A DNA stretch of 64,000 nucleotides from Euglena gracilis (taxonomy: Eukaryota > Euglenida > Euglenophyceae > Euglenales). A model generated the notes under the pieces. It saw only the letters and a program-made list of their open reading frames with translations. It was not told where the DNA came from and did no database searches. Made by a program: the position numbers and the translations under genes. The stretch is from positions 20,334,867 to 20,398,866 of the forward strand of contig CP154955.1 in assembly GCA_039621445.1 (NCBI GenBank), given 5' to 3'. Below are positions 34,251 through 47,500 of this stretch, piece after piece (the first letter of the stretch is position 1; each line of letters opens with the position of its first letter).

Positions 34251-37200
34251 TTGAGCAGCAAAAGGAATTCGCTTCCAAAAGGGTTGGGCAACACAGGGGA
34301 TTTTGTTATTTTGGGGCCCTGGAACAGTTGAGCAGCAAAAGGAATTCGCTTCCAAAACGGTTCGGCAACACAGGGGATTTTGTTATTTTGGGGCCCTGGA
34401 ACAGTTGAGCAGCAAAAGGAATTCGCTTCCAAAACGGTTCGGCTGCACAGGGGATTTTGTTATTTTGGTGCCCTGGAACAGTTGAGCAACAAAAGGAATT
34501 CGCTTCCAAAACCGTTCGGCTACACAGGGGATTTTGTTATTTTGGGGCCCTGGAACTGTTGACCAGCAAAAGGAATTCGCTTCCAAAACGGTTCGGCAAC
34601 ACAGGGAATTTTGTTATTTTGGGGCCCTGGGACGGTTGAGCAGCAAAAGGGATTCGCTTCCAAAACGGTTCGGCAGCACAAGGGATTTTGTTATTTTGGG
34701 GCCCTGGGACAGTTGAGCAGCAAAAGGGATTCGCTTCCAAAACGGTTCGGCAACACAAGGGATTTTGTTATTTTGGGGCCCTGGGACAGTTGAGCAGCAA
34801 AAGGAATTCGCTTCCAAAACGGTTCGGCAACACAGGGAATTTTGTTATTTTGGGGCCCTGGGACAGTTGAGCAGCAAAAGGAATTCGCTTCCAAAACGGT
34901 TCGGCAACACAAGGGATTTTGTTATTTTGGGGCCCTGGGACAGTTGAGCAGCAAAAGGAATTCGCTTCCAAAACGGTTCGTCAACACAGGGATTTTGTTA
35001 TTTTGCGGCTCTCGGATAGTTGAGCAGAAAAACGAATTCGCTTGTTAAACGGTTCGGCAACACAGAGATTTTGTTATTTTGGGGCCCTGGGACAGTTGAG
35101 CAGCAAAAGGAATTCGCTTCCAAAACGGTTCGGCAACACAGGGGATTTTGTTATTTTGGGGCCCTGGGACAGTTGAGCAGCAAAAGGAATTCGCTTCCAA
35201 AACGGTTCGGCAACACAGGGGATTTTGTTATTTTGGGGCCCTGGGACAGTTGAGCAGCAAAAGGAATTCGCTTCCAAAACGGTTGGGCAACACAGGGGAT
35301 TTTGTTATTTTGGGGCCCTGGGACAGTTGAGCAGCAAAAGGGATTCGCTTCCAAAACGGTTCGGCAACACAGGGATTTTGTTATTTTGGGGCCCTGGGAC
35401 AGTTGAGCAGCAAAAGGGATTCGCTTCCAAAACGGTTCGGCAACACAAGGGATTTTGTTATTTTGGGGCCCTGGGACAGTTGAGCAGCAAAAGGATTCGC
35501 TTCCAAAACGGTTCGGCAACACAAGGGATTTTGTTATTTTGGGGCCCTGGGACAGTTGAGCAGCAAAAGCGATTGGCTTCCAAAACGGTTCGGCAACACA
35601 GGGGATTTTGTTATTTTGGGGCCCTGGGACAGTTGAGCAGCAAAAGGAATTCGCTTCCAAAACGGTTCGGCAACACAGGGGATTTTGTTATTTTGGGGCC
35701 CTGGACAGTTGAGCAGCAAAAGGATTCGCTTCCAAAACGGTTCGGCAACACAGGGATTTTGTTATTTTGGGGCCCTGGGACAGTTGAGCAGCAAAAGGGA
35801 TTCGCTTCCAAAACGGTTCGGCAACACAAGGGGATTTTGTTATTTTGGGGCCTTGGGACAGTTGAGCAGCAAAAGGGAATTCGCTTCCAAAACGGTTTCG
35901 GCAACACAGGGGATTTTGTTATTTTTGGGCCCTGGGACAGTTGAGCAGCAAAAGGAATTCGCTTCCAAAACGGTTCGGCAACACAGGGATTTTGTTATTT
36001 TGGGGCCCTGGGACAGTTGAGCAGCAAACGGATTCGCTCCTAATACGGTTCGGCAACACAGGTGATTTTGTTATTTTGGGGCCCTGGGACAGTTGAGCAG
36101 CAAAAGGAATTCGCTTCCAAAACGGTTCGGCTACACACGGGATTTTGTTATTTTGGGGCCCTGGGACAGTTGAGCAGCAAAAGGAATTCGCTTCCAAAAC
36201 GGTTCGGCAACACAGGGAATCTCGTTGTTATGGGGCCCTGGACAGGTTGAGCGGCAAAAGAAATTAGCTTCCAAAACGGTTCGGCAACACAGGGATTTTG
36301 TTATTTTGGGTCCCTGCAACAGTTTAGCAGTAAAAGAAATTCGCTTCCAAAACGGTTCGGCAACACAGGGGATTTTGTTATTTTGGTGGCCTGGGACAAT
36401 TGAGCAGCAAAAGGAATTCGCTTCCAAAACGGTTCGGCAACACAGGGGATTTTGTTATTTTGGGGCCCTGGAACAGTTGAGCAGCAAAAGGAATTCGCTT
36501 CCAAAACGGTTCGGCAACACAGGGGATTTTGTTATTTTGGGGCCCTGGGACAGTTGAGCAGCAAAAGGAATTCGCTTCCAAAACGGTTCGGCAACACAGG
36601 GGATTTTGTTATTTTGGGGCCCTGGAACAGTTGAGCAGCAAAAGGAATTCGCTTCCAAAACGGTTCGGCAACACAGGGGATTTTGTTATTTTGGGGCCCT
36701 GGAACAGTTGAGCAGCAAAGGGAATTCGCTTCCAAAACGGTTCGGCAACACAGGGGATTTTGGGGCCCTGGAACAGTTGAGCAGCAAAAGGAATTCGCTT
36801 CCAAAACGGTTCGGCTACACAGGGGATTTTGGGGCCCTGGAACAGTTGAGCAGCAAAAGGAATTCGCTTCCAAAACGGTTCGGCAACACAGGGCATTTTG
36901 TTATTTTGGGGCCCTGGAACTGTTGACCAGCAAAAGGAATCCGCTTCCAAAACGGTTCGGCTACACAGGGGATTTTGTTATTTTGGGGCCCTGGAACAGT
37001 TGAGCAGCAAAAGGAATTCGCTTCCAAAACGGTTCGGCTACACAGGGGATTTTGGGGCCCTGGAACAGTTGAGCAGCAAAAGGAATTCGCTTCCAAAACG
37101 GTTCGGCAACACAGGGCATTTTGTTATTTTGGGGCCCTGGAACTGTTGACCAGCAAAAGGAATCCGCTTCCAAAACGGTTCGGCAACACAGGGGATTTTG

Positions 37201-40200
37201 TTATTTTGGGGCCCTGGAACAGTTGAGCAGCAAAGGGAATTCGCTTCCAAAACGGTTCGGCTACACAGGGGATTTTGTTATTTTGGGGCCCTGGAACAGT
37301 TGAGCAGCAAAAGGAATTGGCTTCCAAAACGGTTCGGCAACACAGGGGATTTAGTTGTTTTGGGGCCCTGGAACAGTTGAGCAGCAAAAGGAATTCGCTT
37401 CCAAAACGGTTCGGCAACACAGGGGATTTTGTTATTTTGGGGCCCTGGAACTGTTGACCAGCAAAAGGAATTCGCTTCCAAAACGGTTCGGCAACACAGG
37501 GGATTTTGTTATTTTGGGGCCCTGGAACAGTTGAGCAGCAAAAGGAATTCGCTTCCAAAACGGTTTGGCAACACAGGGGATTTTGTTGTTTTGGGGCCCT
37601 GGAACAGTTGAGCAGCAAAAGGAATTCGCTTCCAAAACGGTTCGGCAACACAGGGGATTTTGTTATTTTGGGGCCCTGGAACAGTTGAGCAGCAAAAGGA
37701 ATTGGCTTCCAAAACGGTTTGGCAACACAGGGGATTTTGTTATTTTGGGGCCCTGGAACAGTTGAGCAGCAAAAGGAATTCGCTTCCAAAACGGTTCGGC
37801 AACACAGGGGATTTTGTTATTTTGGGGCCCTGGAACAGTTGAGCAGCAAAGGGAATTCGCTTCCAAAACGGTTCGGCAACACAGGGGATTTTGTTATTTT
37901 GGGGCCCTGGAACAGTTGAGCAGCAAAAGGAATTCGCTTCCAAAACGGTTTGGCAACACAGGGGATTTTGTTATTTTGGGGCCCTGGAACTGTTGAGCAG
38001 CAAAAGGAATTCGCTTCCAAAACGGTTCGGCAGCACAGGGAATTTTGTTATTTTGGGGCCCTGGAACAGTTGAGCAGCAAAAGGAATTCGCTTCCAAAAA
38101 CGGTTCGGCTACACGGGGGATTTTGTTATTTTGGGGCCCTGGAACAGTTGAGCAGCAAAAGGAATTCGCTTCCAAAACGGTTCGGCAACACAGGGGATTT
38201 TGTTATTTTGGGGCCCTGGAACAGTTGAGCAGCAAAGGGAATTCGCTTCCAAAACGGTTCGGCAACACAGGGGATTTTGTTATTTTGGGGCCCTGGAACA
38301 GTTGAGCAGCAAAAGGAATTCGCTTCCAAAACGGTTTGGCAACACAGGGGATTTTGTTATTTTGGGGCCCTGGAACTGTTGAGCAGCAAAAGGAATTCGC
38401 TTCCAAAACGGTTCGGCAGCACAGGGAATTTTGTTATTTTGGGGCCCTGGAACAGTTGAGCAGCAAAAGGAATTCGCTTCCAAAAACGGTTCGGCTACAC
38501 GGGGGATTTTGTTATTTTGGGGCCCTGGAACAGTTGAGCAGCAAAAGGAATTCGCTTCCAAAACGGTTCGGCAACACAGGGGATTTTGTTATTTTGGGGC
38601 CCTGGAACTGTTGACCAGCAAAAGGAATCCGCTTCCAAAACGGTTCGGCAACACAGGGGATTTTGTTATTTTGGGGCCCTGGAACAGTTGAGCAGCAAAA
38701 GGAATTCGCTTCCAAAACGGTTTGGCAACACAGGGGATTTTGTTATTTTGGGGCCCTGGAACAGTTGAGCAGCAAAGGGAATTCGCTTCCAAAACGGTTC
38801 GGCTACACAGGGGATTTTGTTATTTTGGGGCCCTGGAACAGTTGAGCAGCAAAAGGAATTGGCTTCCAAAACGGTTCGGCAACACAGGGGATTTTGTTAT
38901 TTTGGGGCCCTGGAACAGTTGAGCAGCAAAAGGAATTCGCTTCCAAAACGGTTCGGCAACACAGGGGATTTTGTTATTTTGGGGCCCTGGAACTGTTGAC
39001 CAGCAAAAGGAATCCGCTTCCAAAACGGTTCGGCAACACAGGGGATTTTGTTATTTTGGGGCCCTGGAACAGTTGAGCAGCAAAAGGAATTCGCTTCCAA
39101 AACGGTTTGGCAACACAGGGGATTTTGTTATTTTGGGGCCCTGGAACAGTTGAGCAGCAAAAGGAATTCGCTTCCAAAACGGTTTGGCAACACAGGGGAT
39201 TTTGTTATTTTGGGGCCCTGGAACTGTTGACCAGCAAAAGGAATCCGCTTACGGTTCGGCAACACAGGGGATTTTGTTATTTTGGGGCCCTGGAACAGTT
39301 GAGCAGCAAAAGGAATTCGCTTCCAAAACGGTTCGGCAACACAGGGGATTTTGTTATTTTGGGGCCCTGGAACAGTTGAGCAGCAAAAGGAATTCGCTTC
39401 CAAAACGGTTCGGCAACACAGGGGATTTTGTTATTTTGGGGCCCTGGAACAGTTGAGCAGCAAAGGGAATTCGCTTCCAAAACGGTTCGGCAACACAGGG
39501 GATTTTGTTATTTTGGGGCCCTGGAACAGTTGAGCAGCAAAAGGAATTCGCTTCCAAAACGGTTCGGCAACACAGGGGATTTTGTTATTTTGGGGCCCTG
39601 GAACTGTTGAGCAGCAAAAGGAATTCGCTTCCAAAACGGTTCGGCAGCACAGGGAATTTTGTTTTTTTGGGGCCCTGGAACAGTTGAGCAGCAAAAGGAA
39701 TTCGCTTCCAAAAACGGTTCGGCTACACGGGGGATTTTGTTATTTTGGGGCCCTGGAACAGTTGAGCAGCAAAAGGAATTCGCTTCCAAAACGGTTCGGC
39801 TACACAGGAGATTTTGTTATTTTGGGGCCCTGGAACAGTTGAGCAGCAAAAGGAATTCGCTTCCAAAACGGTTCGGCAACACAGGGGATTTTGTTATTTT
39901 GGGGCCCTGGAACAGTTGAGCAGCAAAAGGAATTCGCTTCCAAAACGGTTCGGCAACACAGGGGATTTTGTTATTTTGGGGCCCTGGAACTGTTGACCAG
40001 CAAAAGGAATCCGCTTCCAAAACGGTTCGGCAACGCAGGGGATTTTGTTATTTTGGGGCCCTGGAACAGTTGAGCAGCAAAAGGAATTCGCTTCCAAAAC
40101 GGTTTGGCAACACAGGGGATTTTGTTATTTTGGGGCCCTGGAACAGTTGAGCAGCAAAGGGAATTCGCTTCCAAAACGGTTCGGCTACACAGGGGATTTT

Positions 40201-41674
40201 GTTATTTTGGGGCCCTGGAACAGTTGAGCAGCAAAAGGAATTGGCTTCCAAAACGGTTCGGCAACACAGGGGATTTTGTTGTTTTGGGGCCCTGGAACAG
40301 TTGAGCAGCAAAAGGAATTCGCTTCCAAAACGGTTCGGCAACACAGGGGATTTTGTTATTTTGGGGCCCTGGAACTGTTGACCAGCAAAAGGAATCCGCT
40401 TCCAAAACGGTTCGGCAACACAGGGGATTTTTGGGGCCCTGGAACAGTTGAGCAGCAAAAGGAATTCGCTTCCAAAACGGTTTGGCAACACAGGGGATTT
40501 TGTTATTTTGGGGCCCTGGAACAGTTGAGCAGCAAAAGGAATTCGCTTCCAAAACGGTTTGGCAACACAGGGGATTTTGTTATTTTGGGGCCCTGGAACT
40601 GTTGACCAGCAAAAGGAATCCGCTTACGGTTCGGCAACACAGGGGATTTTGTTATTTTGGGGCCCTGGAACAGTTGAGCAGCAAAAGGAATTCGCTTCCA
40701 AAACGGTTCGGCAACACAGGGGATTTTGTTATTTTGGGGCCCTGGAACAGTTGAGCAGCAAAAGGAATTCGCTTCCAAAACGGTTCGGCAACACAGGGGA
40801 TTTTGTTATTTTGGGGCCCTGGAACAGTTGAGCAGCAAAGGGAATTCGCTTCCAAAACGGTTCGGCAACACAGGGGATTTTGTTTTTTTGGGGCCCTGGA
40901 ACAGTTGAGCAGCAAAAGGAATTCGCTTCCAAAAACGGTTCGGCTACACGGGGTATTTTGTTATTTTGGGGCCCTGGAACAGTTGAGCAGCAAAAGGAAT
41001 TCGCTTCCAAAACGGTTCGGCAACACAGGGGATTTTGTTATTTTGGGGCCCTGGAACTGTTGAGCAGCAAAAGGAATTCGCTTCCAAAACGGTTCGGCAG
41101 CACAGGGAATTTTGTTTTTTTGGGGCCCTGGAACAGTTGAGCAGCAAAAGGAATTCGCTTCCAAAAACGGTTCGGCTACACGGGGTATTTTGTTATTTTG
41201 GGGCCCTGGAACAGTTGAGCAGCAAAAGGAATTCGCTTCCAAAACGGTTCGGCTACACAGGAGATTTTGTTATTTTGGGGCCCTGGAACAGTTGAGCAGC
41301 AAAAGGAATTCGCTTCCAAAACGGTTCGGCAACACAGGGGATTTTGTTATTTTGGGGCCCTGGAACAGTTGAGCAGCAAAAGGAATTCGCTTCCAAAACG
41401 GTTCGGCAACACAGGGGATTTTGTTATTTTGGGGCCCTGGAACAGTTGAGCAGCAAAAGGAATTCGCTTCCAAAACGGTTCGGCAACACAGGGGATTTTG
41501 TTATTTTGGGGCCCTGGAACAGTTGAGCAGCAAAAGGAATTGGCTTCCAAAACGGTTCGGCTACACAGGGGATTTTGTTATTTTGGAGCCCTGGAACAGT
41601 TGAGCAGCAAAAGGAATTCACTTCCAAAACGGTTCGGCAACACAGGGTATTTTGTTATTTTGGGGCCCTGGAAC

Positions 41675-41988
41675 TGCTCCCGGATCTGGCCTGGGGGGGG
41701 GGGTTGTGGGCAGACCCTAGGGTCTGCCCACGGTCGCCAAAGGTCGCCAAAGGTCGCTATGGGTATTTCCTACTTAGTCTTTTTTGCATTGTAGCGGCGT
41801 AGGCAACTGTTCCAGGGCCCTAAAAAAAAAATTCCCTTGTGTGTGCAACACCTTTTGTGTGTATGTTGCCCTAATTTGCCGTGGAGCGCATTTTTTGACA
41901 TCGACCTGCCCACGACCTTTGGCGACCATGGCAACCTTTGGCGACCCTAGGGTCTGCCCACAACCCCCCAGGCCAAATCTACCCCCCG
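41675..41988. repeat. TIR-ended spacer element inside the satellite, copy 1
   Basis: Left GATCTGGCCTGGGG, TTGTGGGCAGACCCTAGGGT and GGTCGCCAAAGGTCGCC; the right end has the same in inverted order (GGCGACC, ACCCTAGGGTCTGCCCACAA, CCAGGCCAAATC). Inside, 41806-41850 reads CAACTGTTCCAGGGCCCTAA, a satellite-unit piece in reverse orientation. A perfect palindrome TGGGCAGACCCT and its complement lies at 41707-41730. Confidence 0.75.
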
Positions 41989-44216
41989 CCCTGGAACAGT
42001 TGAGCAGCAAAAGGAATTCGCTTCCAAAACGGTTTGGCAACACAGGGGATTTTGTTATTTTGGGGCCCTGGAACAGTTGAGCAGCAAAAGGAATTCGCTT
42101 CCAAAACGGTTCGGCAACACAGGGGATTTTGTTATTTTGGGGCCCTGGAACAGTTGAGCAGCAAAAGGAATTCGCTTCCAAAACGGTTCGGCTGCACAGG
42201 GGATTTTGTTATTTTGGTGCCCTGGAACAGTTGAGCAACAAAAGGAATTCGCTTCCAAAACCGTTCGGCTACACAGGGGATTTTGTTATTTTGGGGCCCT
42301 GGAACTGTTGACCAGCAAAAGGAATTCGCTTCCAAAACGGTTCGGCAACACAGGGAATTTTGTTATTTTGGGGCCCTGGAACGGTTGAGCAGCAAAAGGA
42401 ATTCGCTTCCAAAACGGTTCGGCAGCACAGGGGATTTTGTTATTTTGGGGCCCTGGAACAGTTGAGCAGCAAAAGGAATTCGCTTCCAAAACGGTTCGGC
42501 AACACAGGTAATTTTGTTATTTTGGGGCCCTGGAACAGTTGAGCAGCAAAAGGAATTCGCTTCCAAAACGGTTCGGCTACACAGGGCATTTTGTTATTTT
42601 GGGGCCCTGGAACAGTTGAGCAGCAAAAGGAATTGGCTTCCAAAACGGTTCGGCAACACAGGGAATTTTGTTATTTTGGGGCCCTGGAACAGTTGAGCAG
42701 CAAAAGGAATTGGCTTCCAAAACGGTTCGGCAACACAGGGGATTTTGTTATTTTGGTGCCCTGGAACAGTTGAGCAGCAAAAGGAATTCGCTTCCAAAAC
42801 GGTTCGGCAACACAGGGGATTTTGTTATTTTGGGGCCCTGGAACAGTTGAGCAGCAAAAGGAATTCGCTTCCAAAACGGTTCGGCAACACAGGGGATTTT
42901 GTTATTTTGGGGCCCTGGAACAGTTGAGCAGCAAAAGGAATCCGCTTCCAAAACGGTTCGGCAACACAGGGGATTTTGTTATTTTGGGGCCCTGGAACAG
43001 TTGAGCAGCAAAAGGAATTCGCTTCCAAAACGGTTCGGCAACACAGGGGATTTTGTTATTTTGGGGCCCTGGAACAGTTGAGCAGCAAAAGGAATTGGCT
43101 TCCAAAACGGTTCGGCTACACAGGGGATTTTGGGGCCCTGGAACAGTTGAGCAGCAAAAGGAATCCGCTTCCAAAACGGTTCGGCAACACAGGGGATTTT
43201 GTTATTTTGGGGCCCTGGAACAGTTGAGCAGCAAAAGGAATTCGCTTCCAAAACGGTTCGGCAACACAGGGGATTTTGTTATTTTGGGGCCCTGGAACAG
43301 TTGAGCAGCAAAAGGAATTGGCTTCCAAAACGGTTCGGCTACACAGGGGATTTTGGGGCCCTGGAACAGTTGAGCAGCAAAGGGAATTCGCTTCCAAAAC
43401 GGTTCGGCAACACAGGGGATTTTGTTTTTTTGGGGCCCTGGAACAGTTGAGCAGCAAAAGGAATTCGCTTCCAAAAACGGTTCGGCTACACGGGGTATTT
43501 TGTTATTTTGGGGCCCTGGAACAGTTGAGCAGCAAAAGGAATTCGCTTCCAAAACGGTTCGGCAACACAGGGGATTTTGTTATTTTGGGGCCCTGGAACT
43601 GTTGAGCAGCAAAAGGAATTCGCTTCCAAAACGGTTCGGCAGCACAGGGAATTTTGTTTTTTTGGGGCCCTGGAACAGTTGAGCAGCAAAAGGAATTCGC
43701 TTCCAAAAACGGTTCGGCTACACGGGGTATTTTGTTATTTTGGGGCCCTGGAACAGTTGAGCAGCAAAAGGAATTCGCTTCCAAAACGGTTCGGCTACAC
43801 AGGAGATTTTGTTATTTTGGGGCCCTGGAACAGTTGAGCAGCAAAAGGAATTCGCTTCCAAAACGGTTCGGCAACACAGGGGATTTTGTTATTTTGGGGC
43901 CCTGGAACAGTTGAGCAGCAAAAGGAATTCGCTTCCAAAACGGTTCGGCAACACAGGGGATTTTGTTATTTTGGGGCCCTGGAACAGTTGAGCAGCAAAA
44001 GGAATTCGCTTCCAAAACGGTTCGGCAACACAGGGGATTTTGTTATTTTGGGGCCCTGGAACAGTTGAGCAGCAAAAGGAATTGGCTTCCAAAACGGTTC
44101 GGCTACACAGGGGATTTTGTTATTTTGGAGCCCTGGAACAGTTGAGCAGCAAAAGGAATTCACTTCCAAAACGGTTCGGCAACACAGGGTATTTTGTTAT
44201 TTTGGGGCCCTGGAAC

Positions 44217-44532
44217 TGCTCCCGGATCTGGCCGGGGGGGGGGGGGGTTGTGGGCAGACCCTAGGGTCTGCCCACGGTCGCCAAAGGTCGCCAAAGGTCG
44301 CTATGGGTATTTCCTACTTAGTCTTTTTTGCATTGTAGCGGCGTAGGCAACTGTTCCAGGGCCCTAAAAAAAAAATTCCCTTGTGTGTGCAACACCTTTT
44401 GTGTGTATGTTGCCCTAATTTGCCGTGGAGCGCATTTTTTGACATCGACCTGCCCACGACCTTTGGCGACCATGGCAACCTTTGGCGACCCTAGGGTCTG
44501 CCCACAACCCCCCAGGCCAAATCTACCCCCCG
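44217..44532. repeat. TIR-ended spacer element, copy 2 (duplicate)
   Basis: Identical to 41675-41988 as far as I can read except for the length of the G run and one base beside it. It is part of the 2.54-kb duplication rather than an independent insertion. Confidence 0.9.
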
Positions 44533-47500
44533 CCCTGGAACAGTTGAGCAGCAAAAGGAATTCGCTTCCAAAACGGTTTGGCAACACAGGGGATTTTGTT
44601 ATTTTGGGGCCCTGGAACAGTTGAGCAGCAAAAGGAATTCGCTTCCAAAACGGTTCGGCAACACAGGGGATTTTGTTATTTTGGGGCCCTGGAACAGTTG
44701 AGCAGCAAAAGGAATTCGCTTCCAAAACGGTTCGGCTGCACAGGGGATTTTGTTATTTTGGTGCCCTGGAACAGTTGAGCAACAAAAGGAATTCGCTTCC
44801 AAAACCGTTCGGCTACACAGGGGATTTTGTTATTTTGGGGCCCTGGAACTGTTGACCAGCAAAAGGAATTCGCTTCCAAAACGGTTCGGCAACACAGGGA
44901 ATTTTGTTATTTTGGGGCCCTGGAACGGTTGAGCAGCAAAAGGAATTCGCTTCCAAAACGGTTCGGCAGCACAGGGGATTTTGTTATTTTGGGGCCCTGG
45001 AACAGTTGAGCAGCAAAAGGAATTCGCTTCCAAAACGGTTCGGCAACACAGGTAATTTTGTTATTTTGGGGCCCTGGAACAGTTGAGCAGCAAAAGGAAT
45101 TCGCTTCCAAAACGGTTCGGCTACACAGGGCATTTTGTTATTTTGGGGCCCTGGAACAGTTGAGCAGCAAAAGGAATTGGCTTCCAAAACGGTTCGGCAA
45201 CACAGGGAATTTTGTTATTTTGGGGCCCTGGAACAGTTGAGCAGCAAAAGGAATTGGCTTCCAAAACGGTTCGGCAACACAGGGGATTTTGTTATTTTGG
45301 TGCCCTGGAACAGTTGAGCAGCAAAAGGAATTCGCTTCCAAAACGGTTCGGCAACACAGGGGATTTTGTTATTTTGGGGCCCTGGAACAGTTGAGCAGCA
45401 AAAGGAATTCGCTTCCAAAACGGTTCGGCAACACAGGGGATTTTGTTATTTTGGGGCCCTGGAACAGTTGAGCAGCAAAAGGAATCCGCTTCCAAAACGG
45501 TTCGGCAACACAGGGGATTTTGTTATTTTGGGGCCCTGGAACAGTTGAGCAGCAAAAGGAATTCGCTTCCAAAACGGTTCGGCAACACAGGGGATTTTGT
45601 TATTTTGGGGCCCTGGAACAGTTGAGCAGCAAAAGGAATTGGCTTCCAAAACGGTTCGGCTACACAGGGGATTTTGGGGCCCTGGAACAGTTGAGCAGCA
45701 AAAGGAATCCGCTTCCAAAACGGTTCGGCAACACAGGGGATTTTGTTATTTTGGGGCCCTGGAACAGTTGAGCAGCAAAAGGAATTCGCTTCCAAAACGG
45801 TTCGGCAACACAGGGGATTTTGTTATTTTGGGGCCCTGGAACAGTTGAGCAGCAAAAGGAATTGGCTTCCAAAACGGTTCGGCTACACAGGGGATTTTGG
45901 GGCCCTGGAACAGTTGAGCAGCAAAAGGAATTCGCTTCCAAAACGGTTCGGCAACACAGGGAATTTTGTTATTTTGGGGCCCTGGAACTGTTGACCAGCA
46001 AAAGGAATCCGCTTCCAAAACGGTTCGGCAACACAGGGGATTTTGTTATTTTGGGGCCCTGGAACAGTTGAGCAGCAAAAGGAATTCGCTTCCAAAACGG
46101 TTCGGCTACACAGGGGATTTTGTTATTTTGGGGCCCTGGAACAGTTGAGCAGCAAAAGGAATTGGCTTCCAAAACGGTTCGGCAACACAGGGGATTTTGT
46201 TGTTTTGGGGCCCTGGAACAGTTGAGCAGCAAAAGGAATTCGCTTCCAAAACGGTTCGGCAACACAGGGGATTTTGTTATTTTGGGGCCCTGGAACTGTT
46301 GACCAGCAAAAGGAATCCGCTTCCAAAACGGTTCGGCAACACAGGGGATTTTGTTATTTTGGGGCCCTGGAACAGTTGAGCAGCAAAAGGAATTCGCTTC
46401 CAAAACGGTTTGGCAACACAGGGGATTTTGTTATTTTGGGGCCCTGGAACAGTTGAGCAGCAAAAGGAATTCGCTTCCAAAACGGTTTGGCAACACAGGG
46501 CATTTTGTTATTTTGGGGCCCTGGAACTGTTGACCAGCAAAAGGAATCCGCTTACGGTTCGGCAACACAGGGGATTTTGTTATTTTGGGGCCCTGGAACA
46601 GTTGAGCAGCAAAAGGAATTCGCTTCCAAAACGGTTCGGCAACACAGGGGATTTTGTTATTTTGGGGCCTTGGAACAGTTGAGCAGCAAAAGGAATTCGC
46701 TTCCAAAACGGTTTGGCAACACAGGGGATTTTGTTATTTTGGGGCCCTGGAACTGTTGAGCAGCAAAAGGAATTCGCTTCCAAAACGGTTCGGCAGCACA
46801 GGGGATTTTGTTATTTTGGGGCCCTGGAACAGTTGAGCAGCAAAAGGAATTCGCTTCCAAAAACGGTTCGGCTACACGGGGGATTTTGTTATTTTGGGGC
46901 CCTGGAACAGTTGAGCAGCAAAAGGAATTCGCTTCCAAAACGGTTCGGCTACACAGTGGATTTTGTTATTTTGGGGCCCTGGAACAGTTGAGCAGCAAAA
47001 GGAATTCGCTTCCAAAACGGTTCGGCAACACAGGGGATTTTGTTATTTTGGGGCCCTGGAACAGTTGAGCAGCAAAAGGAATTCGCTTCCAAAACGGTTC
47101 GGCAACACAGGGGATTTTGTTATTTTGGGGCCCTGGAACAGTTGAGCAGCAAAAGGAATTCGCTTCCAAAACGGTTCGGCAACACAGGGGATTTTGTTAT
47201 TTTGGGGCCCTGGAACAGTTGAGCAGCAAAAGGAATTGGCTTCCAAAACGGTTCGGCTACACAGGGGATTTTGTTATTTTGGAGCCCTGGAACAGTTGAG
47301 CAGCAAAAGGAATTCGCTTCCAAAACGGTTTGGCAACACAGGGCATTTTGTTATTTTGGGGCCCTGGAACTGTTGACCAGCAAAAGGAATCCGCTTACGG
47401 TTCGGCAACACAGGGGATTTTGTTATTTTGGGGCCCTGGAACAGTTGAGCAGCAAAAGGAATTCGCTTCCAAAACGGTTCGGCAACACAGGGGATTTTGT

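Larger units (their letters stand above)
40830..45914. repeat. 2.54-kb higher-order tandem duplication within the satellite
   Basis: Every distinctive unit variant and the spacer recur at an offset of 2,542-2,544 bases, for example CTTACTTAGTC.. at 41771 and 44315. The block holds about 29 units plus the spacer. The two copies are nearly identical, which points to a recent unequal exchange or duplication. Confidence 0.88.
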
